This document shows, in pieces, positions 16,199 to 25,243 of a stretch of 48,395 nucleotides of DNA; the stretch's first letter is position 1; each line of letters starts with the position of its first letter. Below the pieces are notes generated by a model. The model was not told the DNA's origin. It saw only the letters and a list, made by a program, of their open reading frames with translations, and searched no databases. The translations under genes were made by a program, and so were the position numbers. Origin of the DNA: Flagellimonas marinaquae (GTDB lineage: Bacteria > Bacteroidota > Bacteroidia > Flavobacteriales > Flavobacteriaceae); assembly GCF_023716465.1 (NCBI RefSeq), contig NZ_CP092416.1, forward strand, positions 1 through 48,395, given 5' to 3'.

Positions 16199-16392
16199 AT
16201 ATACAATGCTATTGCCGTTCATCGAATTGTAGGAATTTTATTTGTGTTGATGCCGATTACCCTTTAGTTTAGGACCACCTAAAAGGAATTACAATCCTTT
16301 TGATGAATTGGAAAATCCCTTGATTTATTGAAAATACAGCAGCTTGCCATCCCGTAACCGGAAAAACTCATTTATAATATAAATGGATTCAT

Positions 16393-16749
16393 TCACACCG
16401 GGTCAGATGGCGGGGGCGGGCTGCTTTTTTTCCTTGCTTCAGATCTTAATTTTTTTAAAAGGTAGGTCAGGGCCATTATGCTTCTATGCAATTTTCCACG
16501 TTTTATGAAATCGCTGGACCTTGTTTCGGCCTTTTTCTTGATAAGCCCATCCCTGAGCTCTTCAATTGAATTTTCTCTGTAAAGATCCGCAGTTATCAGT
16601 TTTGAGCGGACCTCCTTAATCATATCACCGTTTGGCCTGAAAAAGAGCATATTAATCATAGTTTCAAATTTATGACCTTCCAGCATTATTTCATTTATGA
16701 GGAGATATATTTTCGATGAATCGTACCTTGCTTTTTTGACCTTTTTCAT
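16393..16749 (-). CDS. Hypothetical basic protein at the origin edge
   Basis: A 118-residue lysine/arginine-rich helical protein with a proline-rich tail (SSPPPPSDPV). The ATG at 16749 is chosen over a TTG two codons upstream. Its start codon abuts an iteron, so Rep binding could block its expression. The first residues (MKKVKKA) are duplicated at 7712-7753 as part of the 42-bp repeat. No family is recognised; basic charge and position suggest a role in replication or copy control, which is inference. Confidence 0.55.
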   Translation of the reverse strand: MKKVKKARYDSSKIYLLINEIMLEGHKFETMINMLFFRPNGDMIKEVRSKLITADLYRENSIEELRDGLIKKKAETRSSDFIKRGKLHRSIMALTYLLKKLRSEARKKSSPPPPSDPV

Positions 16750-17127
16750 CCGCAATCGGTTAGATAAGGTTGTTACGCTGGATATGGTCCAGGTGTCCGC
16801 AATCCGTTAGAATACGCATAAACAAAGGGGTTGTAGGGGTTTATGTAATCCGCAATCAGTTAGAATTGTGGTGTAGGGGAGGGCGGTTTTTGTCCGCAAT
16901 CAGTTAGTTATGGACTTATTTTCCCTTGATTTGGACATATTTTTAAAATTTTAACGGCCCAGAGAGAATCTACATTTCTACACAAATCCTCCGCAATCCG
17001 TTAGAATACGCATAAACAAAGGGGTTGCAGGGGTTTATGTAATCCGCAGTCGGTTAGAATTGAATGAACTGAAAAAAAGGTCGTCCGCAAAGTGTTTGAA
17101 TAGTAATAGGTGTCCGCAATAGGTTAG
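16749..17127. other. Iteron array downstream of rep (origin, part 1)
   Basis: Eight copies of a 15-bp iteron (consensus TCCGCAATCGGTTAG) start at 16749, 16796, 16849, 16893, 16990, 17043, 17084 (degenerate) and 17113. A 73-bp block containing two iterons is duplicated at 16796-16868 and 16990-17062. Iterons on this scale bind Rep_3-type initiators. Between them the DNA is A+T rich (16920-16960), suitable for melting. Confidence 0.85.
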
Positions 17128-17128
17128 T

Positions 17129-18151
17129 CTATTCCGAATCCTTTTTGAAGATGTGCTCGTAATTGTCCAGGATAACCTTACTTACTGCATTGGGAAGATC
17201 ATGCATCTTTTCAAAATTATCCTTGATGTCAAAGAAATGGGTATTTATGAGTGTTTTAAGGAAGCTGAACTGATATTTGTTCATAAGGCCCACCAAGCGG
17301 CTCTTATCCTCTTTAGAAAGCGTAAAATTAGCCTCAAATAAAGAAAATATCTCTTCTATCCTTTCCACATTATGACGAACCGGCGCTTTGTTGTTGGTCT
17401 TATAGAACTTGAACGTAAAGCCAACGATTTTCCTGCCCTTTTTTATTTCGGAATAATTGAAGCTCACATCTGCAATCTCGTCCAACATCTTTTTTGCCGG
17501 CTCGATAATCTTTTGCTTGAATGCACTCGATGTATTCTTTTGGTAGAGATTGTCCGGTATTTCGAGCTCATTTCTGAACTGTTGCAAGGAGTGGACGGTC
17601 CTGCCGCCCATGTCGAACCACTGGCGGATGTAATAATAGAATTTGATATTGTAGGTTCCCTGGAGGTTGAAGCTGCTCTCGGCGAGGTATTCGGTATATC
17701 CTTTGCTCAGGTCGGTCAAAAAGCCGTAAAATCCGGCATCAAGGTTCAATTTGACGTGCGAACGGCTCAATGTCCATTCGGGCTTTTCGATAACCCCAAC
17801 CAGCTTCACGGTCTCCTCTTCTTTGCCGTCCACTTCCATTTTGCTTGATATGGGCAGGGTTTTTTCCCTTAGCCCGGCCAGGGTAGTATCAAGCCTTTCC
17901 TTTGCGTTGTCTGTATCGAGCATCAAGTCGCGGTAATGGAATTGTAACGAGATATTGCCATTTAAATCAATCTGGGGGCTGTAATCGATTTCTTGGTGTA
18001 CCTTTATCCTTTGCAGGACCCTAACTAGGACACGGTTCTCTCCAGCAGAAAAATTGAACTTGACAAAATTGGCCGTCAGTTGATATGGCTGCCTTACCAC
18101 ATCAGGAAGTTTGATTTTTTTGTTGGTATCCCTGTCAACAATTATAGCCAT
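17129..18151 (-). CDS. rep: Replication initiator, Rep_3 family
   Basis: A 340-residue plasmid initiator with two winged-helix-like halves. The N-terminal one (RQPYQLTANFVKFNFSAGENRVLVRVLQRI, about residues 20-49) matches the usual start of Rep_3/RepB initiators. The second includes GTYNIKFYYYIRQWFDMGGRTVHSLQQFRNELEIP (about 165-199), typical of iteron recognition. It should bind the iterons on either side to open the origin. One iteron (18153-18167) lies between its promoter and its ATG, so it probably represses itself. Confidence 0.9.
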   Translation of the reverse strand: MAIIVDRDTNKKIKLPDVVRQPYQLTANFVKFNFSAGENRVLVRVLQRIKVHQEIDYSPQIDLNGNISLQFHYRDLMLDTDNAKERLDTTLAGLREKTLPISSKMEVDGKEEETVKLVGVIEKPEWTLSRSHVKLNLDAGFYGFLTDLSKGYTEYLAESSFNLQGTYNIKFYYYIRQWFDMGGRTVHSLQQFRNELEIPDNLYQKNTSSAFKQKIIEPAKKMLDEIADVSFNYSEIKKGRKIVGFTFKFYKTNNKAPVRHNVERIEEIFSLFEANFTLSKEDKSRLVGLMNKYQFSFLKTLINTHFFDIKDNFEKMHDLPNAVSKVILDNYEHIFKKDSE

Positions 18152-18152
18152 A

Positions 18153-18519
18153 TCCGCAATCGGTTAGTTTAAAGTAACCAAATATATGATTTTAAGTTAG
18201 AGTTCCATCCGCATTCAGTTAGATAATGTCCGCAATCGGTTAGAGTTCCATCCGCAATCGGTTAGAATAAAACTTTGTCAGCCCCTATAAAACAAGGCAA
18301 AATCGCGGTGCTGTAATTTAGTCTTTAATCCTGACTATTCTATTTAGTATTTCTATTATGAAAAAAGCAATTTTGATATATCCTGTTAACTTGTTAATAA
18401 GGTTTCAAAAAAGGCATAATTTTCAAAAAAAATTCCGCCTTTTTTTCATAAAAATACTTTGCTCCGCAAAATGAAAATGGTATTTTGAAAAAGGTCAAAA
18501 AGCATCCGCAATCGGTTAG
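18153..18519. other. Iteron array upstream of rep (origin, part 2)
   Basis: Iterons start at 18153, 18208, 18229, 18251 and 18505; the three between 18208 and 18265 are about 22 bp apart, two helical turns, as in classical origins. An A+T-rich stretch from about 18300 to 18480 lies between the cluster and the last iteron and may be the unwinding region. Confidence 0.85.
18179..18186 (-). promoter_or_regulatory. -7 element of the rep promoter
   Basis: On the minus strand this reads TATATTTG, a full TAnnTTTG match, 27 bases before the rep ATG and flanked by iterons on both sides. No clear -33 TTG is visible. Confidence 0.6.
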
Positions 18520-18523
18520 AGAA

Positions 18524-18542
18524 CGATAGAAAAAATCTATCG
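18524..18542. terminator. Perfect hairpin next to the last iteron
   Basis: CGATAGA-aaaaa-TCTATCG, a 7-bp stem. It could be a terminator or a structural element of the origin; no T-run follows on either strand. Confidence 0.35.
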
Positions 18543-18828
18543 CACCTGTATTATTTTACCATTTGCCAAAAGCCATTTTAAGTTAAAAAATTCCCTTAAA
18601 AATCCAACCATTTTTATTCGGGCCTTTGGATTTAGAAAATCGAAAAAGTTTGAATAATGATGAAAGGTTTTGCAATGCAAAATGTTTGAAATTTACTTCG
18701 TGTGAATTTCATCGAAATATGATCTTGATTTTTGGAATGCAATGGAAAAAGTCAGTTTTTTGAATTTCGGAACGTAGTGGAGAAACAAAAAAGCAAGCAG
18801 TAATCACGCAGAGCGAGATTAATGCTTG

Positions 18829-18855
18829 GTAATTTCCTGATAAACAGAAAATTAC
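18829..18855. other. Candidate oriT inverted repeat
   Basis: GTAATTTcCTG-ATAAA-CAGaAAATTAC is a near-perfect 27-bp inverted repeat with one internal mismatch, about 170 bases upstream of the mobilization operon in a non-coding A+T-rich region. Hairpins next to nic sites are usual in oriT regions. The nic site itself cannot be placed from sequence. Confidence 0.45.
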
Positions 18856-18864
18856 AAAAATAAA

Positions 18865-18961
18865 TTAGTAAAAAAATTACTAAATAATTAGTAAAATATT
18901 GTAATAATACCCTATGAGACCCTATTATATAAGGAAAGTACAATTACTAATTAGTTAGTAA
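18865..18961. promoter_or_regulatory. TTAGTAA/TTACTAA operator cluster ahead of the mob operon
   Basis: Five 7-bp boxes alternate in orientation: TTAGTAA at 18865, 18888 and 18955, and TTACTAA at 18877 and 18944. The last two make the palindrome TTACTAATTAGTTAGTAA. This is a plausible binding site for a mob/tra repressor or the relaxosome accessory protein encoded next door. Confidence 0.55.
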
Positions 18962-19025
18962 AAAACGCTAAATTGCGATATTCAAGATAAAAATCGGATA
19001 TTGCTTCAAAAGCAAAGCGATTACC

Positions 19026-19595
19026 ATGAGAACAATGAAAATCGAAGAGGATGTAGCAACACGTCTGGCCGTTCTTAAACGGAAATTCAAAAGGAAATCA
19101 TTCTCGGATTTACTGGAAAGTTTTTGTGATTTTTTTGAAGAATCAAGATTAAAACCAACCGACCTTGACAGTGCCCGTAGGCCACCATCTTTAGTGATAA
19201 CGGAACGCACCAATAGGATCATTTCCTTTATCAAGACATCCGAGGAAAAATATCTGAAGGAGATCCTTAACCTGGTGGAGAAGTTGTATGTACAGATGGA
19301 GAAGAACAATCTCCAGCTTCCGGAAACCGCCGTACCAAAAAAACAGGATAAAAAATCGGTACAGGTAGCGAAACCTTCCAAAGAAATTGTTGCCCAACAG
19401 GACCAGTTTATTGAACTGAAAACGGAGCTTAAAAAGGCAAAATCTGAAAAAGGGGAACTGGAATACCGTTTGGAGAACCAGAACAAGTTCATGAAAGAGC
19501 TTTTGTCGAAATTCAAAAAACAGAGCATGACAGGGAACTGGACCATTTCAAATGAACAGTACCAACATTATAAAGAAGAATTGAGCAAACTATGA
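19026..19595 (+). CDS. BfmA/BtgA-family mobilization protein
   Basis: A 189-residue relaxosome accessory protein. The N-terminus (MKIEEDVATRLAVLKRKFKRKSFSDLLESFCDFFEESRL) has the ribbon-helix-helix-like pattern of BfmA/BtgA mobilization proteins. The middle and C-terminal parts are charged coiled coils (about residues 120-165). It should bind oriT and help the relaxase nick DNA. It overlaps the relaxase gene by four bases. ATG at 19026 is chosen since it starts the conserved block. Confidence 0.82.
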   Translation: MRTMKIEEDVATRLAVLKRKFKRKSFSDLLESFCDFFEESRLKPTDLDSARRPPSLVITERTNRIISFIKTSEEKYLKEILNLVEKLYVQMEKNNLQLPETAVPKKQDKKSVQVAKPSKEIVAQQDQFIELKTELKKAKSEKGELEYRLENQNKFMKELLSKFKKQSMTGNWTISNEQYQHYKEELSKL

Positions 19596-20560
19596 TAATG
19601 AAAGTCCATAAGCCAAGCAGCACACCTGGAGCCGACAACAAAGGCAGTGTCAGTAAACTTATCGACTATTTGGAAAAAGAGAACAGCAGCCTCGAAAACG
19701 GAGGTTTTTTCTTTGGGAGGACCAAGGATGACGACCGCTTTCAGGATATGATAACACGAACGCAAGCAGCTATGGCCATTGATAGGAACATAAAGGGATT
19801 GAAGAAAAAGGATTCAAAATTCTTTATGCTCACCCTGAATTTTTCCTCCAAGGAACAGGAGCATATGGCCAGCAAGATAGCCGGAAGGAAAATAACAGAT
19901 GTAGCCCAATTGAACGAAAGGGAAAGGCAGGTCTATGAACAGAAAATGAAAATGTACACCCAAAAGGTCATGGATGAATATGCCAAAAATTTCAACCGAG
20001 GACTTACCGAAAAGGATATGGTCTATGTCTCCAAAATCGAGCACAACCGAACCTATAAAGGTAACGACCCCGAAGTGTTGAACGGCGATAAAAAATCCGG
20101 CGATAAAAAACCTGGGATGCACACCCACGTCCACATCGTTGTCAGCAGACAGGATGCTACCCAATCCAAATCATTGAGCCCGAACGCAAAAGAGTTGAAG
20201 GCAAATTCCCATCATGTCCTGAACGGAAACAAGGTAACCAAGGGCTTCAACCATGAGGTATTCAAATTAAAGACGGAAAGATTGTTCGATAAGGAATTTT
20301 CCTATGGAAGAAAGTTCCATGAAAGCTATTCTGCCAAGTCCAACAACGAATCCCTGAAAAGCGTGGCCACTATGTACAAAAACCAATTGACACCGCAAGA
20401 ATACAAGGAAATGGCAGCGCTTTCGGACAGCAACCTGAACATGGTGTATCGATATTTCACCAAACCAAACCAGGCAATGCTCCATAAACTTAACACCAAT
20501 ATCCAGAACCAGTTGAGCCTTAAGGCCAAGGTACAGGACCAAATGCTCAACGGCCTATGA
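19592..20560 (+). CDS. mobB: Relaxase, DUF5712/MobB type
   Basis: A 322-residue relaxase that nicks oriT and pilots the transferred strand. The N-terminal KVHKPSSTPGADNKGSVSKLIDYLEKEN block is typical of Bacteroidetes DUF5712 relaxases. The metal-binding histidine triad is in HTHVHIVVSR (H177, H179, H181). The nicking tyrosine is not obvious from sequence; candidates include the MIMK-distal Tyr residues. The C-terminal 80 residues are helical. Overlaps both neighbours by four bases, so mob genes and coupling protein are one transcript. Confidence 0.87.
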   Translation: MIMKVHKPSSTPGADNKGSVSKLIDYLEKENSSLENGGFFFGRTKDDDRFQDMITRTQAAMAIDRNIKGLKKKDSKFFMLTLNFSSKEQEHMASKIAGRKITDVAQLNERERQVYEQKMKMYTQKVMDEYAKNFNRGLTEKDMVYVSKIEHNRTYKGNDPEVLNGDKKSGDKKPGMHTHVHIVVSRQDATQSKSLSPNAKELKANSHHVLNGNKVTKGFNHEVFKLKTERLFDKEFSYGRKFHESYSAKSNNESLKSVATMYKNQLTPQEYKEMAALSDSNLNMVYRYFTKPNQAMLHKLNTNIQNQLSLKAKVQDQMLNGL

Positions 20561-22179
20561 AGATAACCTTACTCGATATTGGCCTTTTCCTGATCTGCCT
20601 TTTTTACTCTTATGCTATTTTGGAGTTTGTCCAAAGGAGGGAAAAATACAGCATCCTGTTAGGGGGGAACTTCATTATTGGACTTTTTCTATTTGTGATA
20701 CTCCACGCACCGATCGTATATATACTTAAGGTCTTGGGGATAGGCCTGGCCGCTGCAATGGTCCTCTATATTGTTTTGAACCTTGGCAAATCTGAAAAAA
20801 AAGGGAAACGTTCCGACAAATCCTATACCGGCGACCCGATAAAACTAAAGACCAAAGATGGGGATACCATAAAATATTACGAGCCACTTGAAAATTTTTT
20901 GGTGTACGGCGGAGCTAATGCCGGTAAGACGGCCTCCCTCGGAAAACCTTTATTGTTGGAATATCTAAAATCGGGGTATTGCAGTTTTGTTTACGATGCA
21001 AAGGAGTTTGACTATTCCAAGACCATTTATGGATATTACAACACCCATGAGCAGAGCTCGAACCTGTTCTATGTGAATTTCAACGACCCGAACAAAAGCC
21101 ATAGGTTCAATCCGACCGAACCGAGCCTTTTCAACAACAGCACCCATTTTGAGGAAGTAAACGAGCAGTTCCTAAGAAGTTTGAAGGGCCTGCACTCCAA
21201 AGACGATGAATGGTGGGGCGCTGCACTTGGTTTGTACAAGGGCATCAGTTGGATGTTCTTCAAACATTTTCCGGAACTGTGCACATGGCCGCATATAGCA
21301 AATTTTTTCTTGCACAGGGAAACTTCCGACCTGGTTGAGTTCTTGAATTCTGATAATAGGGCAAAAGGTTACGCTTCCGCGTTCCTTAAGGTACAGGACA
21401 GCGAAAGGACATTGGCGTCGATACAGTTCAACCTTAGCAACTATTTGAGCAAGATAGCGAACAACGAGGCTTTGTGCTATATCCTAACGGGAAACGATTT
21501 TGAGTACAATTTTGTCAATCCCGAAAAGCCTATCAGTTTTTGTGTTTGCAATTCGCACCAGATCTCCAACACGCTTTCCCCGGTCATAGGGGCCCTGGTC
21601 AACATTGCGGCCAAACAATTTGACCTTACAAATAAGAACCCTTTGCTTTTCTGTTTGGACGAAGCTACCACTTTCCACATACCTAATTTTGAGGGATTAC
21701 CGTCCCTCTTACGTGAGTTCAAGGTTGCTTTCCTGATGTTAACGCAGAGTTCATCGAAAATAGAGAAACTTTATGGGAAACTCGATTTGAATAGCATACA
21801 TTCAAATTTTACTAACAAGTTTTTTGGCAAGACGGGGGATGTTAACGCCGTTAAGGACTACCAACAACTTTTTGAAAAAGTGATGAACGAATATACCAGC
21901 GAATCAAGAAATTACGGCCAGAGCTATTCGGAGGGGACCACTATGACAAAACGCAAGGAATTCAAGTTCGAGGCCGATTTTTTCAGCCATTTACAACCGG
22001 GAGAGTTTGTGGGCATCGGGGGCCAGTCCAACTATATCGACTTTCACAAAAGGTTTGTGCCCTACGACCGGTCCCTGGACATGGAACCAAGGACGGTAAG
22101 GGAAAAGATCGTTACTGCCGCAGACCTTGACGAGAACCTGGAGACAATAATCAACGAAGTAAAATCCATATCAATTTAA
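20557..22179 (+). CDS. Type IV coupling protein (VirD4/TraG-like ATPase)
   Basis: A 540-residue inner-membrane ATPase linking the relaxosome to the secretion channel. Two to three hydrophobic segments lie within residues 1-75. Walker A is GGANAGKT at 118-125; Walker B-like LLFCLDEATTFH lies near 365-376. A TraM-recognition-like block follows (LPSLLREFKVAFLMLTQSSSKIEKLYG, near 383-409). It starts within the relaxase stop, and the next gene begins 10 bases after its end. Confidence 0.9.
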   Translation: MKITLLDIGLFLICLFYSYAILEFVQRREKYSILLGGNFIIGLFLFVILHAPIVYILKVLGIGLAAAMVLYIVLNLGKSEKKGKRSDKSYTGDPIKLKTKDGDTIKYYEPLENFLVYGGANAGKTASLGKPLLLEYLKSGYCSFVYDAKEFDYSKTIYGYYNTHEQSSNLFYVNFNDPNKSHRFNPTEPSLFNNSTHFEEVNEQFLRSLKGLHSKDDEWWGAALGLYKGISWMFFKHFPELCTWPHIANFFLHRETSDLVEFLNSDNRAKGYASAFLKVQDSERTLASIQFNLSNYLSKIANNEALCYILTGNDFEYNFVNPEKPISFCVCNSHQISNTLSPVIGALVNIAAKQFDLTNKNPLLFCLDEATTFHIPNFEGLPSLLREFKVAFLMLTQSSSKIEKLYGKLDLNSIHSNFTNKFFGKTGDVNAVKDYQQLFEKVMNEYTSESRNYGQSYSEGTTMTKRKEFKFEADFFSHLQPGEFVGIGGQSNYIDFHKRFVPYDRSLDMEPRTVREKIVTAADLDENLETIINEVKSISI

Positions 22180-22189
22180 ATAGAACATT

Positions 22190-22513
22190 ATGAGAACAAA
22201 CCTTAGAAAGAAAATGATCTTGGCAGCCACCCTGTTACTGCCCTTGTCCACGTTCGCACAGAACAGCTTCATCAACAACGCAAAGGATGTGATCAATGAG
22301 TACCTGATACCCATTATCATCATCGGGGTAATAGTATCGGCGGGAGCGGGTTTGCTCTACAACTTGGATGATTTTGTGGACAAAAAGGGCGATGGGACGC
22401 GCTCAAAGGCCCTTACCAACATTGGTTGGATAGTGGGTATAGCTTTGATAGCGATCCTGGCCTTTATTGCGATCATCAACTGGATAGCCGGACAATCCAT
22501 CCAAATCAATTGA
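22190..22513 (+). CDS. traE: TraE-like conjugation protein (DUF4134)
   Basis: A 107-residue protein with an N-terminal signal (KKMILAATLLLPLSTFA, cleavage near AQ) and two membrane segments: about residues 39-60 (IPIIIIGVIVSAGAGLLYNL) and 83-100. The layout matches the Bacteroidetes DUF4134/TraE family, which is the VirB2-like pilin candidate in CTnDOT-type systems. It is first in the T4SS gene order and is placed exactly where TraE is expected. Confidence 0.82.
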   Translation: MRTNLRKKMILAATLLLPLSTFAQNSFINNAKDVINEYLIPIIIIGVIVSAGAGLLYNLDDFVDKKGDGTRSKALTNIGWIVGIALIAILAFIAIINWIAGQSIQIN

Positions 22514-22517
22514 TGGT

Positions 22518-22805
22518 ATGTACGAATACAAGGTAATCAAAGGGACCAGGCGGACGCTCTACCTGAAAGGACTTAAGTCCCGGTATTTCTATTTCTTCTG
22601 TTTTATTGGGGGAATAGGTGCACTGGGCCTTGTGCTTACCGGGCTCAACGGCGGGTTGATCCTCCATCTTTTTTATGCACTGGTATTCGTGATAGCACTG
22701 TATGCATTTTTCTTTTGGTTGAGCCTTGAAAAGCCCTTTGGGGGAATAAAGCGGACGTATTCCGTAATCCAGAACATCGATTTGGTAAAAATTCTGAAGA
22801 AATGA
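22518..22805 (+). CDS. traF: TraF-like conjugation protein (DUF4133)
   Basis: A 95-residue inner-membrane protein with two hydrophobic segments (about 26-48 and 51-70). It matches the VirB3-like TraF/DUF4133 position and size, directly between TraE and the VirB4-like ATPase, overlapping the latter by four bases. The short basic N-terminus (KGTRRTLYLKGLKSRYFYF) is typical of the family. Confidence 0.78.
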   Translation: MYEYKVIKGTRRTLYLKGLKSRYFYFFCFIGGIGALGLVLTGLNGGLILHLFYALVFVIALYAFFFWLSLEKPFGGIKRTYSVIQNIDLVKILKK

Positions 22806-25243
22806 TAGTAAGCGCAGAAAAAGCATATTCCATTGATACCATTTACGGTAACACACTTATTTCCACGGACGGAAACCTGTCCAAGGTATATGTTATGCGC
22901 ATGCCCGAAAAGTACAGCCTTTCGGAAAAGGATTTTGACCGCCAGCACATCCGGAACTATAAGGCATTCAGGTCCATGCCGGAAAATTCCTTTGTCCACA
23001 AACAGGACCTGGGACTTGTCAAATACTATGATGCCTCCCATTTGCCCGAAAACAATATCCTCCAGCGTGCCTACAAGAACTATGTGGACGGAAGGAAGTA
23101 CCTCCAGCACCAGACATTGTTGATCTACACGCTAACGGGCCTCAAAATGCTTGCGCCCAACGTGGTAAGGAACCCTTTGGGGTATAAGGAAAAGTACAAT
23201 AAAAAGGACCTTTTCAGAATCCAGTCGTTCGAGGAAAGCGTGCGGTCGAGTGTGAGCATCCTATCGCAAGGGGCCATAGAGCTCTCGCCCATCGACGAAT
23301 CCGAACTGATCGTTTATGTCAAGGAGTTCTGTAACGGCTTCACGGGGGAGAACACCGATATTGATTATACGGGCGAAAACGATAAGATGAGCATACTTGA
23401 TAACAAGTATGAGATTTTGACCGTTCCCAGGCAGGAATATCTTCCGGATTCGATCTCCAATATCATCGAGGATTTCTCCGATCAGGAATTTGTTTTCTAC
23501 AAAGGGTTTATGGATGATTTTGGGGAGACCTTCTGTTACAATCACATTTATAACCAGATCATTTATTTCAAGGGACATAACAGGATCAAAGGGGACATCG
23601 AGGCTTCGCACCTTACCCATGCCCAGAACCGGGGCTGGAGCAAATCGATTGAGGCCGATACCGAGGAAATTGGAGAGCGCCTTAAGGAAATTTCCCAAGA
23701 CAATTCCAATGTTCTGGTACAAGCCAATTTCAACCTAGTGATATGGTCCGGGGATGAAAACGAGCTTAGAAAGGCCACAGAAGAGGCCAAGACCATTTTC
23801 CAGACCAACGGGATGGAATATTACAGGGCGTCCAATGTAACGATCCAAAACCTATGGCTTTCCTCCATTATTGGACGGAATACCCTGATAAATGAAAAGT
23901 TCCTTTTTGAACAACCATTGAAACAGGCTCTATGCCTGTTTACCAACACTTCCAATTATGTAACGGACGATACCGGTATCCTTTATAATGAAAGATTGTA
24001 CGGGACACCTGTTAAGCGCGATCTGTGGGACGTCGATAAAAAGCGCATCAATGCACGGAACTCGATAAAGATAGCCCCGACCGGTAGTGGTAAAAGTTTT
24101 TCGATGTTATGGGAGATCTTCCAAGAGCTGATGTCCGGGATCATAGTTTGCCTGATCGAGATAGGGAGCTCAGGGGATCTCTTTGCAAAATTGTTCCCTG
24201 ATATTTCGGTACAGATCAAATTCGACTTTGACAAACCCCTTGGGGTTAACCCCTTTCGTTTGGAACCAGGAGAGGAGATCGGGAACAGAAAGATAATGTT
24301 GTTGTCGGCCCTTTGCTTCAAGTTTTGGCAAAAGAAGGAGTACAAGGAAGATACGGACCATGATAGGGCCATGAAAAAACTGTTGCGCCACTATTATGAG
24401 CAGATACCCAGCGGCCATAGCTTCCCGTCATTTTACAATTTTTTGAAGTCCAAAAGGGAAATGGTCCTTTTGGACCTTGAAATTGAGGAACGTTTCTTCG
24501 ACATGGGCAGTTTTCTCCATATTTGCGAGGATTTTCTTCCCGGAGGCATGTACGAAAACGTATGTGCAGACACGGACGTTACCCTGGAGAGCCAGGTGGC
24601 CGATAAGCAATTCATCCATTTTGAACTTAGCAGGATAAAGAGCGACCCTTTCTTGGTTTCCATCATGATCCATTTGATAAACTATGTGATCGACACCAAG
24701 ATCTTGAGCGATCGTAGCAAAAGGGCCAAGATCAAATATGATGAGTTTGCGGAGACCCAGGAATTGAAGTCCGTTTTATCGGACGACCACGTTTTGGCAA
24801 CGGTGGCCTTTTTGTACCAAAAGATCAGAAAGGAAAACGGAGGTGTGGACATTGTTCTGCAATCGCCAACACAGATACCCTATAACCAATATTTTAAGAA
24901 CATCATTGCCAACCACCAGATCTTGCACGTCCTGGAGGGCAACGATTTGGTCTATAAGAACACAAGGGAACTTTTGGAACTAAAGGACCACGACGAATAT
25001 TTGATGAAGTCGATAGAGAACAACTTCAAAACGGACAGGCCCTATTCGGAGGAATACCTTAAAATCGGCAACAAGTACCGTAACATAGTCAGGCTGCAAG
25101 TGCCAAGGGAAATCTATTACGCTTTCCAAACAGAGGGCAACGATTGGGACTGGATGCAGAAGGACTATGAAAATACGGGAGATATGGAACAGACTATAAT
25201 AAACATTATCAAGAGAAAAAATGAGAAACTTAGTATTCGTTAG
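22802..25243 (+). CDS. traG: TraG-like VirB4-family conjugation ATPase
   Basis: An 813-residue cytoplasmic ATPase powering pilus assembly and substrate transfer. Walker A is PTGSGKS at 426-432, preceded by the typical RINARNSIKIA strand. Walker B-like KIKYDEFAE lies near 645-653. The N-terminal half holds the membrane-associated VirB4 domain. Length and position fit TraG of CTnDOT-type systems. It overlaps genes on both sides. Confidence 0.9.
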   Translation: MIVSAEKAYSIDTIYGNTLISTDGNLSKVYVMRMPEKYSLSEKDFDRQHIRNYKAFRSMPENSFVHKQDLGLVKYYDASHLPENNILQRAYKNYVDGRKYLQHQTLLIYTLTGLKMLAPNVVRNPLGYKEKYNKKDLFRIQSFEESVRSSVSILSQGAIELSPIDESELIVYVKEFCNGFTGENTDIDYTGENDKMSILDNKYEILTVPRQEYLPDSISNIIEDFSDQEFVFYKGFMDDFGETFCYNHIYNQIIYFKGHNRIKGDIEASHLTHAQNRGWSKSIEADTEEIGERLKEISQDNSNVLVQANFNLVIWSGDENELRKATEEAKTIFQTNGMEYYRASNVTIQNLWLSSIIGRNTLINEKFLFEQPLKQALCLFTNTSNYVTDDTGILYNERLYGTPVKRDLWDVDKKRINARNSIKIAPTGSGKSFSMLWEIFQELMSGIIVCLIEIGSSGDLFAKLFPDISVQIKFDFDKPLGVNPFRLEPGEEIGNRKIMLLSALCFKFWQKKEYKEDTDHDRAMKKLLRHYYEQIPSGHSFPSFYNFLKSKREMVLLDLEIEERFFDMGSFLHICEDFLPGGMYENVCADTDVTLESQVADKQFIHFELSRIKSDPFLVSIMIHLINYVIDTKILSDRSKRAKIKYDEFAETQELKSVLSDDHVLATVAFLYQKIRKENGGVDIVLQSPTQIPYNQYFKNIIANHQILHVLEGNDLVYKNTRELLELKDHDEYLMKSIENNFKTDRPYSEEYLKIGNKYRNIVRLQVPREIYYAFQTEGNDWDWMQKDYENTGDMEQTIINIIKRKNEKLSIR

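Noticed and set aside
16796..17127. Iteron array considered as a CRISPR
   Set aside because: The repeats are only 15 bp with irregular gaps, no cas genes are present, and they flank a Rep_3 initiator.
18752..18943. 63-codon minus-strand frame in the mob leader
   Set aside because: It is formed by the A+T-rich TTAGTAA boxes and the oriT-like hairpin and has no coding character.
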